Of a stretch of 59,582 nucleotides of DNA, positions 7,503-15,585 are shown one piece after another. Where the stretch lies: positions 1 to 59,582 of the forward strand of contig CACZQB010000002.1 of assembly GCA_902783255.1 (NCBI GenBank), given 5' to 3'. The notes under the pieces are model-generated. The model was not told where the DNA came from, did no database searches, and saw nothing but the letters and a program-made list of their open reading frames with translations. Origin of the DNA: Oscillospiraceae bacterium. GTDB lineage: Bacteria > Bacillota > Clostridia > Oscillospirales > UBA644. Position 1 is the stretch's first letter. Each line of letters begins with the position of its first letter. A program made the position numbers and the translations under genes.

Positions 7503-8408
7503 ATGAGAATAATAGAAAACAAAAATTTCCCCAATGAGCGAGATCTTTACGGTGAAAAAGATATTACTCTTATAAACTGCACGTTTTCTGGGGTAGAAGA
7601 CGGCGAATCAGCCTTAAAGGAATCAAAAGATATTACGCTTAAAAACTGCATTATGAATTTGAGATATCCCTTGTGGCATGACAGCAATGTTTTGCTGGTA
7701 AACTGTGAGATGACAGATAAATGCCGTGCTGCGCTTTGGTATACGGAAAACATTAAAATATACGACAGTAAAATGTTCGGTATAAAAGCATTGAGAGAAT
7801 GCTCAAACATTTACATGCAAAATGTTAAAATAGAATCGCCTGAATTCGGATGGAAAAGCAAAAATATTAAAGCAGTTGAATGTGAAATAAACAGTGAATA
7901 CCCATTTTTTGAAGCAACGGATATTGATCTGGAAAACATTAATCTGACAGGAAAGTATTCGTTTCAGTATACAGAAAACCTTACAATAAATAATTCTGTA
8001 TTTAACACAAAAGACTCATTCTGGCACGCAAAAAACGTTACGGTAAAAAATACAATTATTAAAGGCGAATATCTGGGATGGTATTCAGACAGACTAACAC
8101 TTGAAAGGTGCCGAATTATCGGAACGCAGCCGTTTTGCTATTGCAAAAATCTAACGCTGATAGACTGTGAGATGGAGGATACGGACCTTTCGTTTGAATA
8201 TTCAGATGTTCATGCCCAAATTATCGGAAATATAGTTTCAGTCAAAAATCCTAAGAGCGGTATCATTACAGCTGACGGAATAGATGAAGTTATTTTGACA
8301 GATGACAGCAAATACAAATGCGAGTGTAAAATTCAAATAAGAAACAAATTAAATAATCCGCACGAATTTCATCGTGCGGATTACTTGTTAATTATTTCTC
8401 TTTTTTGA
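7503..8408 (+). CDS. DUF3737 right-handed beta-helix protein
   Basis: A 301-residue DUF3737 protein made of short repeated rungs with the patterns ENITLxNC and KNxxVKN, for example KDITLINCTF, KNVTVKNTII and KNLTLIDCEM, typical of a right-handed parallel beta-helix. It has no signal peptide, so it is predicted cytoplasmic. The family is widespread in gut Clostridia and Bifidobacteria, but its function is not established; relatives are sometimes annotated as pectate-lyase-like by fold only. The last 18 residues are encoded by the hairpin at 8355-8382, and the stop overlaps the convergent small membrane gene by 17 nt, so the tail may be non-functional. Its ribosome binding site is weak. Confidence 0.9.
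   Translation: MRIIENKNFPNERDLYGEKDITLINCTFSGVEDGESALKESKDITLKNCIMNLRYPLWHDSNVLLVNCEMTDKCRAALWYTENIKIYDSKMFGIKALRECSNIYMQNVKIESPEFGWKSKNIKAVECEINSEYPFFEATDIDLENINLTGKYSFQYTENLTINNSVFNTKDSFWHAKNVTVKNTIIKGEYLGWYSDRLTLERCRIIGTQPFCYCKNLTLIDCEMEDTDLSFEYSDVHAQIIGNIVSVKNPKSGIITADGIDEVILTDDSKYKCECKIQIRNKLNNPHEFHRADYLLIISLF
8355..8382. terminator. Hairpin at the convergent gene junction, possible bidirectional terminator
   Basis: AATCCGCACGA, 6-nt loop, TCGTGCGGATT. The stem is strong but T-tracts on either side are interrupted. It lies inside the last codons of the DUF3737 gene and just after the stop of the minus-strand gene. Confidence 0.5.
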
Positions 8409-8655
8409 ATATGCTGCAGATCAAAATGGATAAAACCAGCAGCGTCGCCGCTGCGGCAAGCCATAACACACCTCTTTCTAACTGAATATCAATATTGAAG
8501 TTGAATTTCTCAGAAAAATAATTCGAAAGAGAGTTTGTGTGTTCTTGAAAGGTTTTATTGTTGGCGACATCGTAATATTTGCCGTGTCCGTTTGTGACAA
8601 GCGATCTAATGTTGTTTTTTATTGTATCAAAAAGTGCATTGAAAAATTGCTTCAT
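8392..8655 (-). CDS. Small single-span membrane protein downstream of trmD
   Basis: An 87-residue protein of no recognised family. Residues 1-60 are polar with aromatic and Asn-rich patches; residues about 63-83 (WLAAAATLLVLSILICSIF) form one membrane span, followed by a basic tail KKEK, so it looks tail-anchored with the bulk in the cytoplasm. The ATG at 8653-8655 is preceded by GTGAGGTG, which overlaps the trmD stop, implying translational coupling. It occupies the place where rplS normally follows trmD. An alternative GTG start three codons upstream lies inside the ribosome binding site and is less likely. Confidence 0.65.
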   Translation of the reverse strand: MKQFFNALFDTIKNNIRSLVTNGHGKYYDVANNKTFQEHTNSLSNYFSEKFNFNIDIQLERGVLWLAAAATLLVLSILICSIFKKEK

Positions 8656-8665
8656 ACAAGGCACC

Positions 8666-9364
8666 TCACTTTTTTGTTTTTTTCAAATATTTTCTGTAAA
8701 GATCCCTGCGTCTTTCATATGTAATTTCAAGTGATTTTTCAAGTTTCCATGCGGAAATCAGAGCATGATTGCCATTTTGCAAAACAGAAGGAACCTCAAG
8801 ACCTTCATACACCGGCGGTCGCGTATATTGAGGATGCTCAAGAAGTCCCGAATAGATACTTTCGTCCTCATAACATGATGAGTCGGCAAGAACACCCGGA
8901 ACCATACGAGAAACAGCGTCAACAACCGCCATTGCGGGAAGCTCACCACCCGTAAGCACGAAATCACCAAGCGATATTTCCTCGTCTACTATAAGATCAA
9001 TTGCCCGTTGATCTATTCCCTCATAATGACCGCAAAGAAGAGTAATAAACTCTTTTTTCAGAAGAGATTTTGCCTTTGACTGTGTAAATTTTTTTCCCTT
9101 GGGAGATAAATAGACACAATATGTTTGCGGAACAATGCTTTTTATATAACTGAAGCAGTCGCAAACTGGCTGCGGCTGCATCACCATACCCTTTCCGCCG
9201 CCATAAACGTAATCATCTACGCGATTATGTCTGTCTTTTGTAAAATCACGGATATTATGACAAACAACTTCGATAAGGCCTGCTTTTCTTGCTCTGCCTA
9301 TTATGCTTGATGACAAAAAAGCATCCACATCGTCCGGAAAAAGAGTCATTATATCAAATCTCAT
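8666..9364 (-). CDS. trmD: tRNA (guanine-N1)-methyltransferase
   Basis: A 232-residue TrmD that methylates G37 of tRNAs with G36, using S-adenosylmethionine bound in a trefoil knot. Signatures: MRFDIMTLFP at the N-terminus, YGGGKGMVMQPQP, LCGHYEGIDQRAID, and SLGDFVLTGGELPA. The ATG at 9362-9364 was chosen because family members start with M-x-FDI; it lies 1 nt after the rimM stop and has GAGGAT just upstream. The gene continues the ylxM-ffh-rpsP-khpA-rimM operon. Confidence 0.97.
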   Translation of the reverse strand: MRFDIMTLFPDDVDAFLSSSIIGRARKAGLIEVVCHNIRDFTKDRHNRVDDYVYGGGKGMVMQPQPVCDCFSYIKSIVPQTYCVYLSPKGKKFTQSKAKSLLKKEFITLLCGHYEGIDQRAIDLIVDEEISLGDFVLTGGELPAMAVVDAVSRMVPGVLADSSCYEDESIYSGLLEHPQYTRPPVYEGLEVPSVLQNGNHALISAWKLEKSLEITYERRRDLYRKYLKKTKK

Positions 9365-9365
9365 T

Positions 9366-9866
9366 TCAATCCTCGTCAAACAGTCCGTTCAAAGGTCGGA
9401 TCTTCATGATTTTGTTTTCTATATCGGTTTCAATTATAACCTGTTTGATTGCCGGAATCATGCGTATTACGCCATCGGAATCAGTCAGTTCGTATACGTC
9501 GTTCGCGCCGGTTTTCAGAACGTCAGTAATTAATCCGTAGTTTTTTCCAGTATCGGCGTCCACCACATGAAGCGTCAGAAGGTCTTTTATGAAATATTCT
9601 CCTTCTTCAAGAGAAAAGAAAGACCGTTCGACATATATTATCTTGCCTCTGAGCAGCTCAGCCTTATTAAGATTGTCAATACCGTAGAACTTGTATAGAA
9701 TATTATTTTTATGTATTCTTGCGTATTCTACGCCAAATCTGTGACCGTCTATGTAAACATACTCAAAACCGAGCATAAGTTCCAGACTGTCTGCCCACGC
9801 CTGAACTTTGACTTCCCCGGCAATACCATGCGTTCCAACAACTTTACCGGTTTCTATGAGTTCCAT
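9366..9866 (-). CDS. rimM: Ribosome maturation factor RimM
   Basis: A 166-residue RimM needed for 30S maturation, binding ribosomal protein S19. The N-terminal beta-barrel begins with GKVVGTHGIAGEVKV at residues 7-21 and the C-terminal PRC-barrel part contains DVLKTGANDVYEL and MIPAIKQVI. Standard length. It ends with the acidic LFDED tail typical of Clostridia. Its position directly before trmD is conserved in bacteria. Confidence 0.97.
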   Translation of the reverse strand: MELIETGKVVGTHGIAGEVKVQAWADSLELMLGFEYVYIDGHRFGVEYARIHKNNILYKFYGIDNLNKAELLRGKIIYVERSFFSLEEGEYFIKDLLTLHVVDADTGKNYGLITDVLKTGANDVYELTDSDGVIRMIPAIKQVIIETDIENKIMKIRPLNGLFDED

Positions 9867-9878
9867 TCTCAGTCACAC

Positions 9879-10109
9879 TCACAGAATGTCGATATTGATT
9901 TTTTCGCCGGTTTTTGCGGCAGCAGCTTTTACTACCTGACGAATCGCTTTAGCTACCCTACCCTGCTTGCCGATAATAAAACCTTTGTCTTCGTCAGCAA
10001 CGGTAAGATTGTAAATTACAGCATCTTCACGCATTTCGCCTTTTTCAACTTTAACGGCGTCGGGGTTATTTACAAGTTTTTTTACTATATATAAAATCAA
10101 TTCTTCCAT
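9879..10109 (-). CDS. khpA: KH-domain RNA-binding protein KhpA (YlqC)
   Basis: A 76-residue single type-II KH domain. The GxxG loop GKQG lies at about residues 46-49 within DKGFIIGKQGRVAKAIR. KhpA works with KhpB (Jag/EloR) as a heterodimer that binds RNAs and influences cell elongation in Gram-positives. It sits 12 nt before rimM in the same operon. An imperfect palindromic repeat occupies the 100 nt between it and rpsP. Confidence 0.94.
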   Translation of the reverse strand: MEELILYIVKKLVNNPDAVKVEKGEMREDAVIYNLTVADEDKGFIIGKQGRVAKAIRQVVKAAAAKTGEKINIDIL

Positions 10110-10140
10110 TTTAATTTCCTTTCTTAAAAAAAGAAGACAT

Positions 10141-10193
10141 CACAATGCACAATGCATATTTCCGCATTGCGAAATTACGCATTATGCATTGCG
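10141..10193. repeat. Imperfect palindromic repeat between rpsP and khpA
   Basis: CAATGCACAATGC (10143-10155) pairs with GCATTATGCATTG (10179-10191) with one mismatch, and an inner ATTTC...GAAAT stem nests inside. The unit contains several ATGCA/AATGC steps. It looks like a small dispersed palindromic element inserted within an operon; no second copy is seen in this window. Confidence 0.6.
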
Positions 10194-10210
10194 TATAACG
10201 GCAAAAAACA

Positions 10211-10453
10211 TTACATAATGCCGTTCTTTTTGAATAAAGACTTGACAGTGTCTGTCGGCTGAGCGCCGTTCTTTATCCACTGATTAGCTTTTTCCGCGTC
10301 GATTTTGACTTCGGAGGGTTCGGCAAGAGGATTATAAGTACCTATTTCCTCAATAAATCTGCCGTCTCTCGGAAAACGTGAATCTGCGACAACAATGCGG
10401 TAGAAAGGAGTCTTTTTTGCGCCCATTCTGCGGAGTCTGATTTTTACAGCCAT
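10211..10453 (-). CDS. rpsP: 30S ribosomal protein S16
   Basis: An 80-residue S16 beginning [19 protein letters not shown], with the conserved [21 protein letters not shown] stretch split across residues 21-41. The ATG at 10451-10453 has an AGAGGTG site 8 nt upstream; the longer reading frame upstream of it is not used. It lies 54 nt after ffh. Confidence 0.97.
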   Translation of the reverse strand: MAVKIRLRRMGAKKTPFYRIVVADSRFPRDGRFIEEIGTYNPLAEPSEVKIDAEKANQWIKNGAQPTDTVKSLFKKNGIM

Positions 10454-10507
10454 TGGATATTCACCTCTTTCGTGTTTGTTTGTATGTTGAATTTGCGGAA
10501 CGCTCAA

Positions 10508-11824
10508 TTATTTGAATCTGCGCCTGAACGATGGATTATTCATTTGCTTCATCATGGTTTTCATCTGGTCAAAACTTTTAAGAAGACGGTTGACATCTTC
10601 AACCCTCATACCGCTGCCGGCGGCAATTCTTCTTTTTCTTGACGGGGTGATGATATCGGGACGCTCTCTTTCCTTTTTTGTCATTGAAAGGATCATTGCT
10701 TCTGTGCGGGCAAGCTGACGTTCGTCAACGGAAATATCCTGTTTTGCCAGCTTTGACGCGCCGGGTATCATTTTAAGAAGGTTATCGAGAGGCCCCATTG
10801 TTTTGATCTGACGCATATTATCAAGAAAATCATTGAAATCAAAACGGTTCTTCATGATCTTCTTTTCAAGTTCAGCAGCTTTTTTTTCATCAAAAGTCTG
10901 CTCAGCTTTTTCTATCAAGGTAAGGACATCGCCCATACCGAGTATGCGTGACGCCATTCTGTCGGGATGGAATTGTTCCAGATCCCCCATCTTTTCACCG
11001 GTACCGATAAATTTAATCGGCTTGCCCGTTGTATGTTTTACTGAAAGAGCCGCACCGCCACGTGTATCTCCGTCTGTTTTGGTAAGAAGAACGCCTGTAA
11101 TGTCAAGCAGATCGTTGAAAGATTTAGCGACATTAACAGCATCCTGACCTGTCATAGCATCTACGGTAAGAATGATCTCGTTCGGGGAAACGGCTTCTTT
11201 GATATCAGAAAGCTCCTGCATAAGAGCCTCATCAATATGAAGACGACCCGCAGTATCAAGAAATACCATATCGTTACCATGGTCTTTTGCATGCGCAACA
11301 GCCTGTTTTGCTATTTCAACAGGAGATGTTCCTTCGGGCATCGTAAAAACAGGAACGCCTATTTTTTCACCAAGAACCTGCAATTGTAAAATTGCGGCAG
11401 GTCTGTAGATGTCACAGGCAACGAGAAGAGGTCGTTTTCCCATATTTTTGAAAAACAGAGCAAGCTTGGCACAATGAGTAGTCTTACCTGCGCCCTGAAG
11501 ACCGCACAGCATTACTATTGTCGGAGGATGAGCGGAAATTTTGATTCGGTCATTTTCGCCGCCCATAAATTTGGTCAGTTCCTCGTTGACGATCTTAATG
11601 ACCTGCTGGGCAGGAGTAAGGCTTTCAAGGACATCTGCCCCTGTTGCACGTTCGCTGACAGAAGCGACAAAATCTTTTACGACAGTATAGTTGACATCTG
11701 CAGAAAGAAGCGCAAGACGTATTTCACGCATAACCGACTTTATGTCATTTTCAGTAAGTTTACCGTGTGATTTAAGTTTTTTAAATATAGAACCGAGTTT
11801 TTCGGATAAATTCTCAAATGCCAT
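10508..11824 (-). CDS. ffh: Signal recognition particle GTPase Ffh (SRP54)
   Basis: A 438-residue Ffh that binds the SRP RNA and signal peptides emerging from ribosomes and delivers them to FtsY. N domain at residues 1-90, GTPase G domain with P-loop GLQGAGKTTH (about 107), DTAGRL, TKTDGD and GTGEKMGDLEQF, then the methionine-rich M domain with SGMRVEDVNRLLKSFDQMKTMMKQM. The tail after the M domain is short, without the long Gly/Met extension of some homologues. It follows ylxM by 5 nt. Confidence 0.98.
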   Translation of the reverse strand: MAFENLSEKLGSIFKKLKSHGKLTENDIKSVMREIRLALLSADVNYTVVKDFVASVSERATGADVLESLTPAQQVIKIVNEELTKFMGGENDRIKISAHPPTIVMLCGLQGAGKTTHCAKLALFFKNMGKRPLLVACDIYRPAAILQLQVLGEKIGVPVFTMPEGTSPVEIAKQAVAHAKDHGNDMVFLDTAGRLHIDEALMQELSDIKEAVSPNEIILTVDAMTGQDAVNVAKSFNDLLDITGVLLTKTDGDTRGGAALSVKHTTGKPIKFIGTGEKMGDLEQFHPDRMASRILGMGDVLTLIEKAEQTFDEKKAAELEKKIMKNRFDFNDFLDNMRQIKTMGPLDNLLKMIPGASKLAKQDISVDERQLARTEAMILSMTKKERERPDIITPSRKRRIAAGSGMRVEDVNRLLKSFDQMKTMMKQMNNPSFRRRFK

Positions 11825-11829
11825 GATTA

Positions 11830-12225
11830 TCAGTTATCTTCACCGAGGGATTCACTTGCGGTGTCCATTATTTCGTTGAGTTTGTCAATTATCTCGGAAG
11901 GCAAAAACTTTCTCTGCGCAAAATCCTTAACGAAAGAAGCGTTTCTGTATGCAAGCTCAAGCGCCTGTCTTGTTTCATTGAATTTATCGAGAAGACCAAG
12001 CCTCGCATCGGTGTCGAACAAGGTGGTTTCCGCCCTCAGAAGGCTGTCTCTGACTGCCTGGCGTGTAATTGAAAGCTGCTCGGATATTTCGGAAAGAGAA
12101 TAATCCTGCTGAAAATATAAATCCATCGTCTGTTTCTGTTTTTCGGTCAGAATATTACCATAAAGATCGAGAAGAAGACCTATTTTTACTCTCTCTACCT
12201 CAGAGGAAACATCTATGTTTGACAT
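11830..12225 (-). CDS. ylxM: YlxM-family helix-turn-helix protein
   Basis: A 131-residue protein with a sigma-70 region-4-like helix-turn-helix: LLLDLYGNILTEKQKQ, then YSLSEISEQLSITRQAVRDSL. YlxM is the accessory SRP component encoded just before ffh in Bacillota and stimulates SRP GTPase activity in some species. The C-terminal third is a predicted helical, acidic tail. First gene of the ribosome/SRP operon. Confidence 0.94.
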   Translation of the reverse strand: MSNIDVSSEVERVKIGLLLDLYGNILTEKQKQTMDLYFQQDYSLSEISEQLSITRQAVRDSLLRAETTLFDTDARLGLLDKFNETRQALELAYRNASFVKDFAQRKFLPSEIIDKLNEIMDTASESLGEDN

Positions 12226-12308
12226 ATTTTCCAGCAGACCTCCGTTAAAAATTGTTATTTCGTGACTTTCGCAGACTTGTGTAAAGACAATTTGCTTTAC
12301 ATAATGTC

Positions 12309-12336
12309 ATTATATCATTTTTTTTCAGATTGTCAA
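12309..12336 (-). promoter_or_regulatory. Promoter of the ylxM-ffh operon
   Basis: On the minus strand TTGACA (12331-12336), 16-nt spacer, TATAAT (12309-12314); it leaves a leader of about 75 nt before ylxM. Confidence 0.8.
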
Positions 12337-12386
12337 TAGGGAAATTGTGAAATTTATGAAAATAAATTGATTTTTTGGATTTCGAC

Positions 12387-12415
12387 TTTACAAAAAAACT
12401 TTTTTATGATATAAT
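12387..12415 (+). promoter_or_regulatory. Promoter of rpsO-pnp
   Basis: TTTACA (12387-12392), 17-nt spacer, TATAAT (12410-12415). It leaves an rpsO leader of about 98 nt, long enough for an S15-binding autoregulatory structure, which I did not fold. Confidence 0.85.
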
Positions 12416-12519
12416 AAATATGTTTGGCAAAATGCCATTCGATCTTACCCTTTCTCAGTCGATTGCTCCACCGGCGTCGGCCTTGAAACGGGCATATTAA
12501 AACATCGGAGGTGAAACAC

Positions 12520-12783
12520 ATGATCCAGGAAAAGAAGGCAGAGATCATTTCCGCAAACCGTATCCATGAAAACGATACCGGATCGCCGGAAGTTCAGATC
12601 GCCATCCTTACCGAACGCATCAGAAATCTTACCGAACATCTCAAGACGAACAATAAGGATTTCCATTCCAGAAGAGGTCTTCAGAAAATGATCGGTAAGA
12701 GAAGAAATCTGTTGAACTATCTCACAAAGAAAGACATCAACAGATACCGCGCGATCATCGAAAAGCTCGGCATCAGAAAGTAA
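12520..12783 (+). CDS. rpsO: 30S ribosomal protein S15
   Basis: An 87-residue S15 (primary 16S rRNA binder at the central domain). Signatures: [35 protein letters not shown] and the C-terminal [18 protein letters not shown]. The ATG at 12520 is used, with GGAGGTG 6 nt upstream; the GTG nine bases earlier is part of that binding site. The gene is followed by three hairpins and then pnp, the classic rpsO-pnp pair. Confidence 0.97.
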   Translation: MIQEKKAEIISANRIHENDTGSPEVQIAILTERIRNLTEHLKTNNKDFHSRRGLQKMIGKRRNLLNYLTKKDINRYRAIIEKLGIRK

Positions 12784-12809
12784 GATTATCTTATTTTCTA
12801 CTCCGTGTG

Positions 12810-12850
12810 CTTTATGCCGTGATCCACAAAAGTGAGATCACGGCATAAAG
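12810..12850 (+). repeat. 15-bp perfect hairpin between rpsO and pnp
   Basis: CTTTATGCCGTGATC, an 11-nt loop that can add CAC/GTG pairs, then GATCACGGCATAAAG. No U-tract follows, so it is a processing or stability hairpin and not a terminator. Double-stranded RNA of this kind is a typical RNase III target in rpsO-pnp leaders. Confidence 0.75.
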
Positions 12851-12853
12851 TTG

Positions 12854-12873
12854 AAAACCGCGATGCGGGTTTT
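12854..12873 (+). terminator. Small terminator-like hairpin after rpsO
   Basis: AAAACCGC, GAT loop, GCGGGTTTT with one bulge. It could cause partial termination and lower pnp expression relative to rpsO. Confidence 0.4.
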
Positions 12874-12879
12874 GTTTGC

Positions 12880-12925
12880 GCAGTTAAGAAAGTTTTTTTT
12901 ATTGCAGAAAGATTTTCTTAACTGC
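12880..12925 (+). repeat. Third hairpin in the pnp leader
   Basis: GCAGTTAAGAAA (12880-12891) and TTTCTTAACTGC (12914-12925) form a 12-bp stem around a T-rich 22-nt loop. A possible RNase III or PNPase autoregulation element. Confidence 0.55.
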
Positions 12926-13008
12926 TCAAATCCGCAGCGCATGCCGAAAACACGGAATAAAATTCTAAAGAAAGGCATTGCGTCAAAGAAAGACGCAGAA
13001 AAAAAGAG

Positions 13009-15126
13009 ATGAACATTTACGCAAATTACAAAAAACATGAGACCACACTTGCCGGTCGTCCTCTTATTGTTGAAACCGGCAAATTTGCAGGTCTTGCCAA
13101 CGGATCATGCATAGTAAGATACGGGGACACTACTATTCTTGCTACTGCAACCGCATCGGAGAAGCCGAGAGACGGAATAGATTTTTTTCCTCTTTCAGTA
13201 GATTTTGAAGAAAAACTTTACAGTGTAGGCAAAATTCCCGGCAGCTGGGCAAGAAGAGAAGGAAGACCTTCTGAAAAAGCAATACTTGCTTCGAGAGTTA
13301 TTGACCGTCCTATACGTCCCCTTTTCCCGAAGGATATGAGAAACGATGTTGTAATCGATATTATTGTTTTATCCGTTGATCCCGACTGCTCCCCTGAAAT
13401 TGCCGGAATGATCGGTGCATCTATTGCCATTTCTATTTCAGACATTCCCTGGAACGGTCCTATCGGAGGCGTATCACTCGGTTATGCGGACGGAAAGTAT
13501 ATTATCAATCCGACAGCGGAAGAGCGCGAAAGATCCGAAATGTCTGTTACAATCGCAGCGACAAAAGAAAAGATCGTTATGATCGAAGCCGGTGCAAACG
13601 AGATTCCGGATGATGTAATGCTGAAGGGAATCATTTATGCGCACGGCATAATTAAAGATCTTGTCGATTTTATTCAGGGCATCAAAGACGAAATAGGAAA
13701 ACCGAAATTTGATTATCCGAGTTTTGCCGTTAACGAAGAGATTTATGAGGCTGTCAAATCATATTGTTACGATGCGATGAAGCTTGCGCTTAACCATGAC
13801 GACAAAGACGAACGCGATGCTGCTATAGCTTTAGTTACAAAAGATGTTAATGAGCATTTTGCCGAAATCTACCCCGATGAAAGCGCAGCGCTGGGCGAAG
13901 CTCTTTACAAAACACAGAAGTATATCGTAAGAAAAGAGCTGTATGAAGAACATAAACGTGTTGACGGACGCGGCCTTGAAGAAATCCGTCCTCTTTATGC
14001 AGAAGCAGGACTCATACCACGCGTTCACGGATCCGGTCTTTTCTCCAGAGGACAGACACAGGTTCTTACCATAGCAACACTTGGTTCGCTCAAAGACAGC
14101 CAGACTCTTGACTCGATAGATGAAGAAGCGACAAAACGTTACATGCATCATTATAATATGCCCGGTTATTCTACCGGCGAAGCAAAAGCCGTAAGAAGCG
14201 CCGGCAGAAGAGAAATCGGTCACGGTGCCCTTGCAGAACGTTCTCTTGAACCGGTTCTTCCTTCAGTTGAAGAATTTCCCTATGCCATCAGACTTGTTTC
14301 TGAAGTTCTTTCATCAAACGGATCGACGTCACAGGGTTCAGTCTGCGGAAGCACTCTCGCCCTTATGGATGCAGGTGTGCCGATAAAACGTCCTGTTGCG
14401 GGCATCAGCTGCGGACTTATAACCGGTGAAGACGGCGGATGGCTCACAATGGTCGACATTCAGGGTCTTGAAGACTTTTTCGGAGATATGGACTTTAAAG
14501 TTGCCGGAACAATTAATGGCATTACCTCGATTCAGGTAGACATAAAAGTTGACGGTCTTACATATGAAATTATCGAAAAAGCATTTGAACAGACAAGAAA
14601 AGGTCGCGAACATATCATTAACGATATCCTCCTCAAAGCTATCCCCGCTCCCCGTCCGGAACTCTCAAAATATGCTCCGAAAATAATAACATATAATATT
14701 CCGTCAGATAAAATCAGCGAAGTAATCGGAAAACAAGGCAAGGTAATCCAGAAAATAACTGCTGACACCGGTGCGCAGATCGATATTGAAGAGGACGGCG
14801 GATACGGTCACTGCTATATTTCATACACCGATCCTCAATCCGGCAAAAATGCGCTCAACATTATTAAAACAATTGTTGACGGTCCCGAAGAAGGCACGAT
14901 CTTCCTTGCAAAAGTAACAAAAATAATCGCGATCGGAGCTTTTGTAGAATATGTTCCCGGTAAAGAAGGCCTGGTTCATATTTCACAGCTTGATGAGAAG
15001 CGCGTTGCAAAAGTTGATGATGTTGTTTCTGTTGGCGATGAAATATGGGTTAAATATATGGGCACAGATAATCAGGGAAGGACTAATTTCTCAAGAAAGG
15101 CTGCGCTTGCTGACAGAGGTCTTTAA
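13009..15126 (+). CDS. pnp: Polyribonucleotide nucleotidyltransferase (PNPase)
   Basis: A 705-residue PNPase that degrades RNA 3' to 5' using phosphate. Order: first RNase PH domain (residues about 10-140, AGRPLIVETG, RPIRPLFPKD), helical linker, second RNase PH domain with the catalytic DGGWLTMVDIQGLEDFFGD region split near residues 480-500, KH domain with GKQGKVIQKI, and S1 domain with GAFVEYVPGKEGLVHISQL. The ATG at 13009 gives the expected N-terminus, but only a poor AAAAAGAG lies before it, so translation may be weak or structure-controlled. Autoregulation through leader cleavage is known in other bacteria. Confidence 0.97.
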   Translation: MNIYANYKKHETTLAGRPLIVETGKFAGLANGSCIVRYGDTTILATATASEKPRDGIDFFPLSVDFEEKLYSVGKIPGSWARREGRPSEKAILASRVIDRPIRPLFPKDMRNDVVIDIIVLSVDPDCSPEIAGMIGASIAISISDIPWNGPIGGVSLGYADGKYIINPTAEERERSEMSVTIAATKEKIVMIEAGANEIPDDVMLKGIIYAHGIIKDLVDFIQGIKDEIGKPKFDYPSFAVNEEIYEAVKSYCYDAMKLALNHDDKDERDAAIALVTKDVNEHFAEIYPDESAALGEALYKTQKYIVRKELYEEHKRVDGRGLEEIRPLYAEAGLIPRVHGSGLFSRGQTQVLTIATLGSLKDSQTLDSIDEEATKRYMHHYNMPGYSTGEAKAVRSAGRREIGHGALAERSLEPVLPSVEEFPYAIRLVSEVLSSNGSTSQGSVCGSTLALMDAGVPIKRPVAGISCGLITGEDGGWLTMVDIQGLEDFFGDMDFKVAGTINGITSIQVDIKVDGLTYEIIEKAFEQTRKGREHIINDILLKAIPAPRPELSKYAPKIITYNIPSDKISEVIGKQGKVIQKITADTGAQIDIEEDGGYGHCYISYTDPQSGKNALNIIKTIVDGPEEGTIFLAKVTKIIAIGAFVEYVPGKEGLVHISQLDEKRVAKVDDVVSVGDEIWVKYMGTDNQGRTNFSRKAALADRGL

Positions 15127-15138
15127 TTGATCGAACAT

Positions 15139-15186
15139 ATGACAGGCGAATCGGAAGGCACTTAACCGGTACGCCTGTCATTTTTC
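15139..15186 (+). terminator. Terminator of rpsO-pnp
   Basis: ATGACAGGCG and CGCCTGTCAT form a 10-bp stem with a 23-nt loop, followed by TTTTTC. Confidence 0.85.
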
Positions 15187-15215
15187 TTTCAAGAATTAAA
15201 ATGTTGATTTATATC

Positions 15216-15244
15216 TTGACAAAAAGCTGCGATTATGCTATAAT
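15216..15244 (+). promoter_or_regulatory. Promoter of tRNA-Gln
   Basis: TTGACA (15216-15221), 17-nt spacer, TATAAT (15239-15244), consensus in both boxes. Confidence 0.9.
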
Positions 15245-15264
15245 ACAAAAATGTCAGTCTACAA

Positions 15265-15340
15265 TGGGATATAGCCAAGTCGGTAAGGCACAGGACTTTG
15301 ACTCCTGCATCCGCTGGTTCGAGTCCAGCTATCCCAGCCA
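15265..15340 (+). tRNA. tRNA-Gln (anticodon TTG)
   Basis: A 76-nt cloverleaf: acceptor TGGGATA pairs with TATCCCA, anticodon stem CAGGA/TCCTG around loop CTTTGAC with TTG, T-arm GCTGG TTCGAGT CCAGC, discriminator G and encoded CCA. The unpaired-like U1-A72 start is typical of tRNA-Gln. It has its own promoter and terminator. Confidence 0.97.
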
Positions 15341-15382
15341 AACCGCTCTTCCGTTGTATTTAACGGTTGGAGCGGTTTTTTT
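15341..15382 (+). terminator. Terminator of tRNA-Gln
   Basis: AACCGCTC, loop, GAGCGGTT followed by a T-run; begins immediately after the CCA. Confidence 0.9.
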
Positions 15383-15510
15383 ATTTAAATTATCTGATTT
15401 TATAAAAAAACTTGTATATCATTTTTCTGTATCTTCTTAATCAGAAGAACTTCGCCAATACTATCGGTATCTGCGTAAATTATTCTTTTTTGCCGATAAT
15501 ACAACCGGTA

Positions 15511-15539
15511 TTGACTTTAAAGATCAAATATGATATAAT
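15511..15539 (+). promoter_or_regulatory. Promoter of the DUF308 gene
   Basis: TTGACT (15511-15516), 17-nt spacer, TATAAT (15534-15539). The expected leader is about 40 nt and supports the start at 15586. Confidence 0.85.
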
Positions 15540-15585
15540 GATATTAATAAAAAGTATATTATCTATATTTTTTCGAGGTAAAAAA

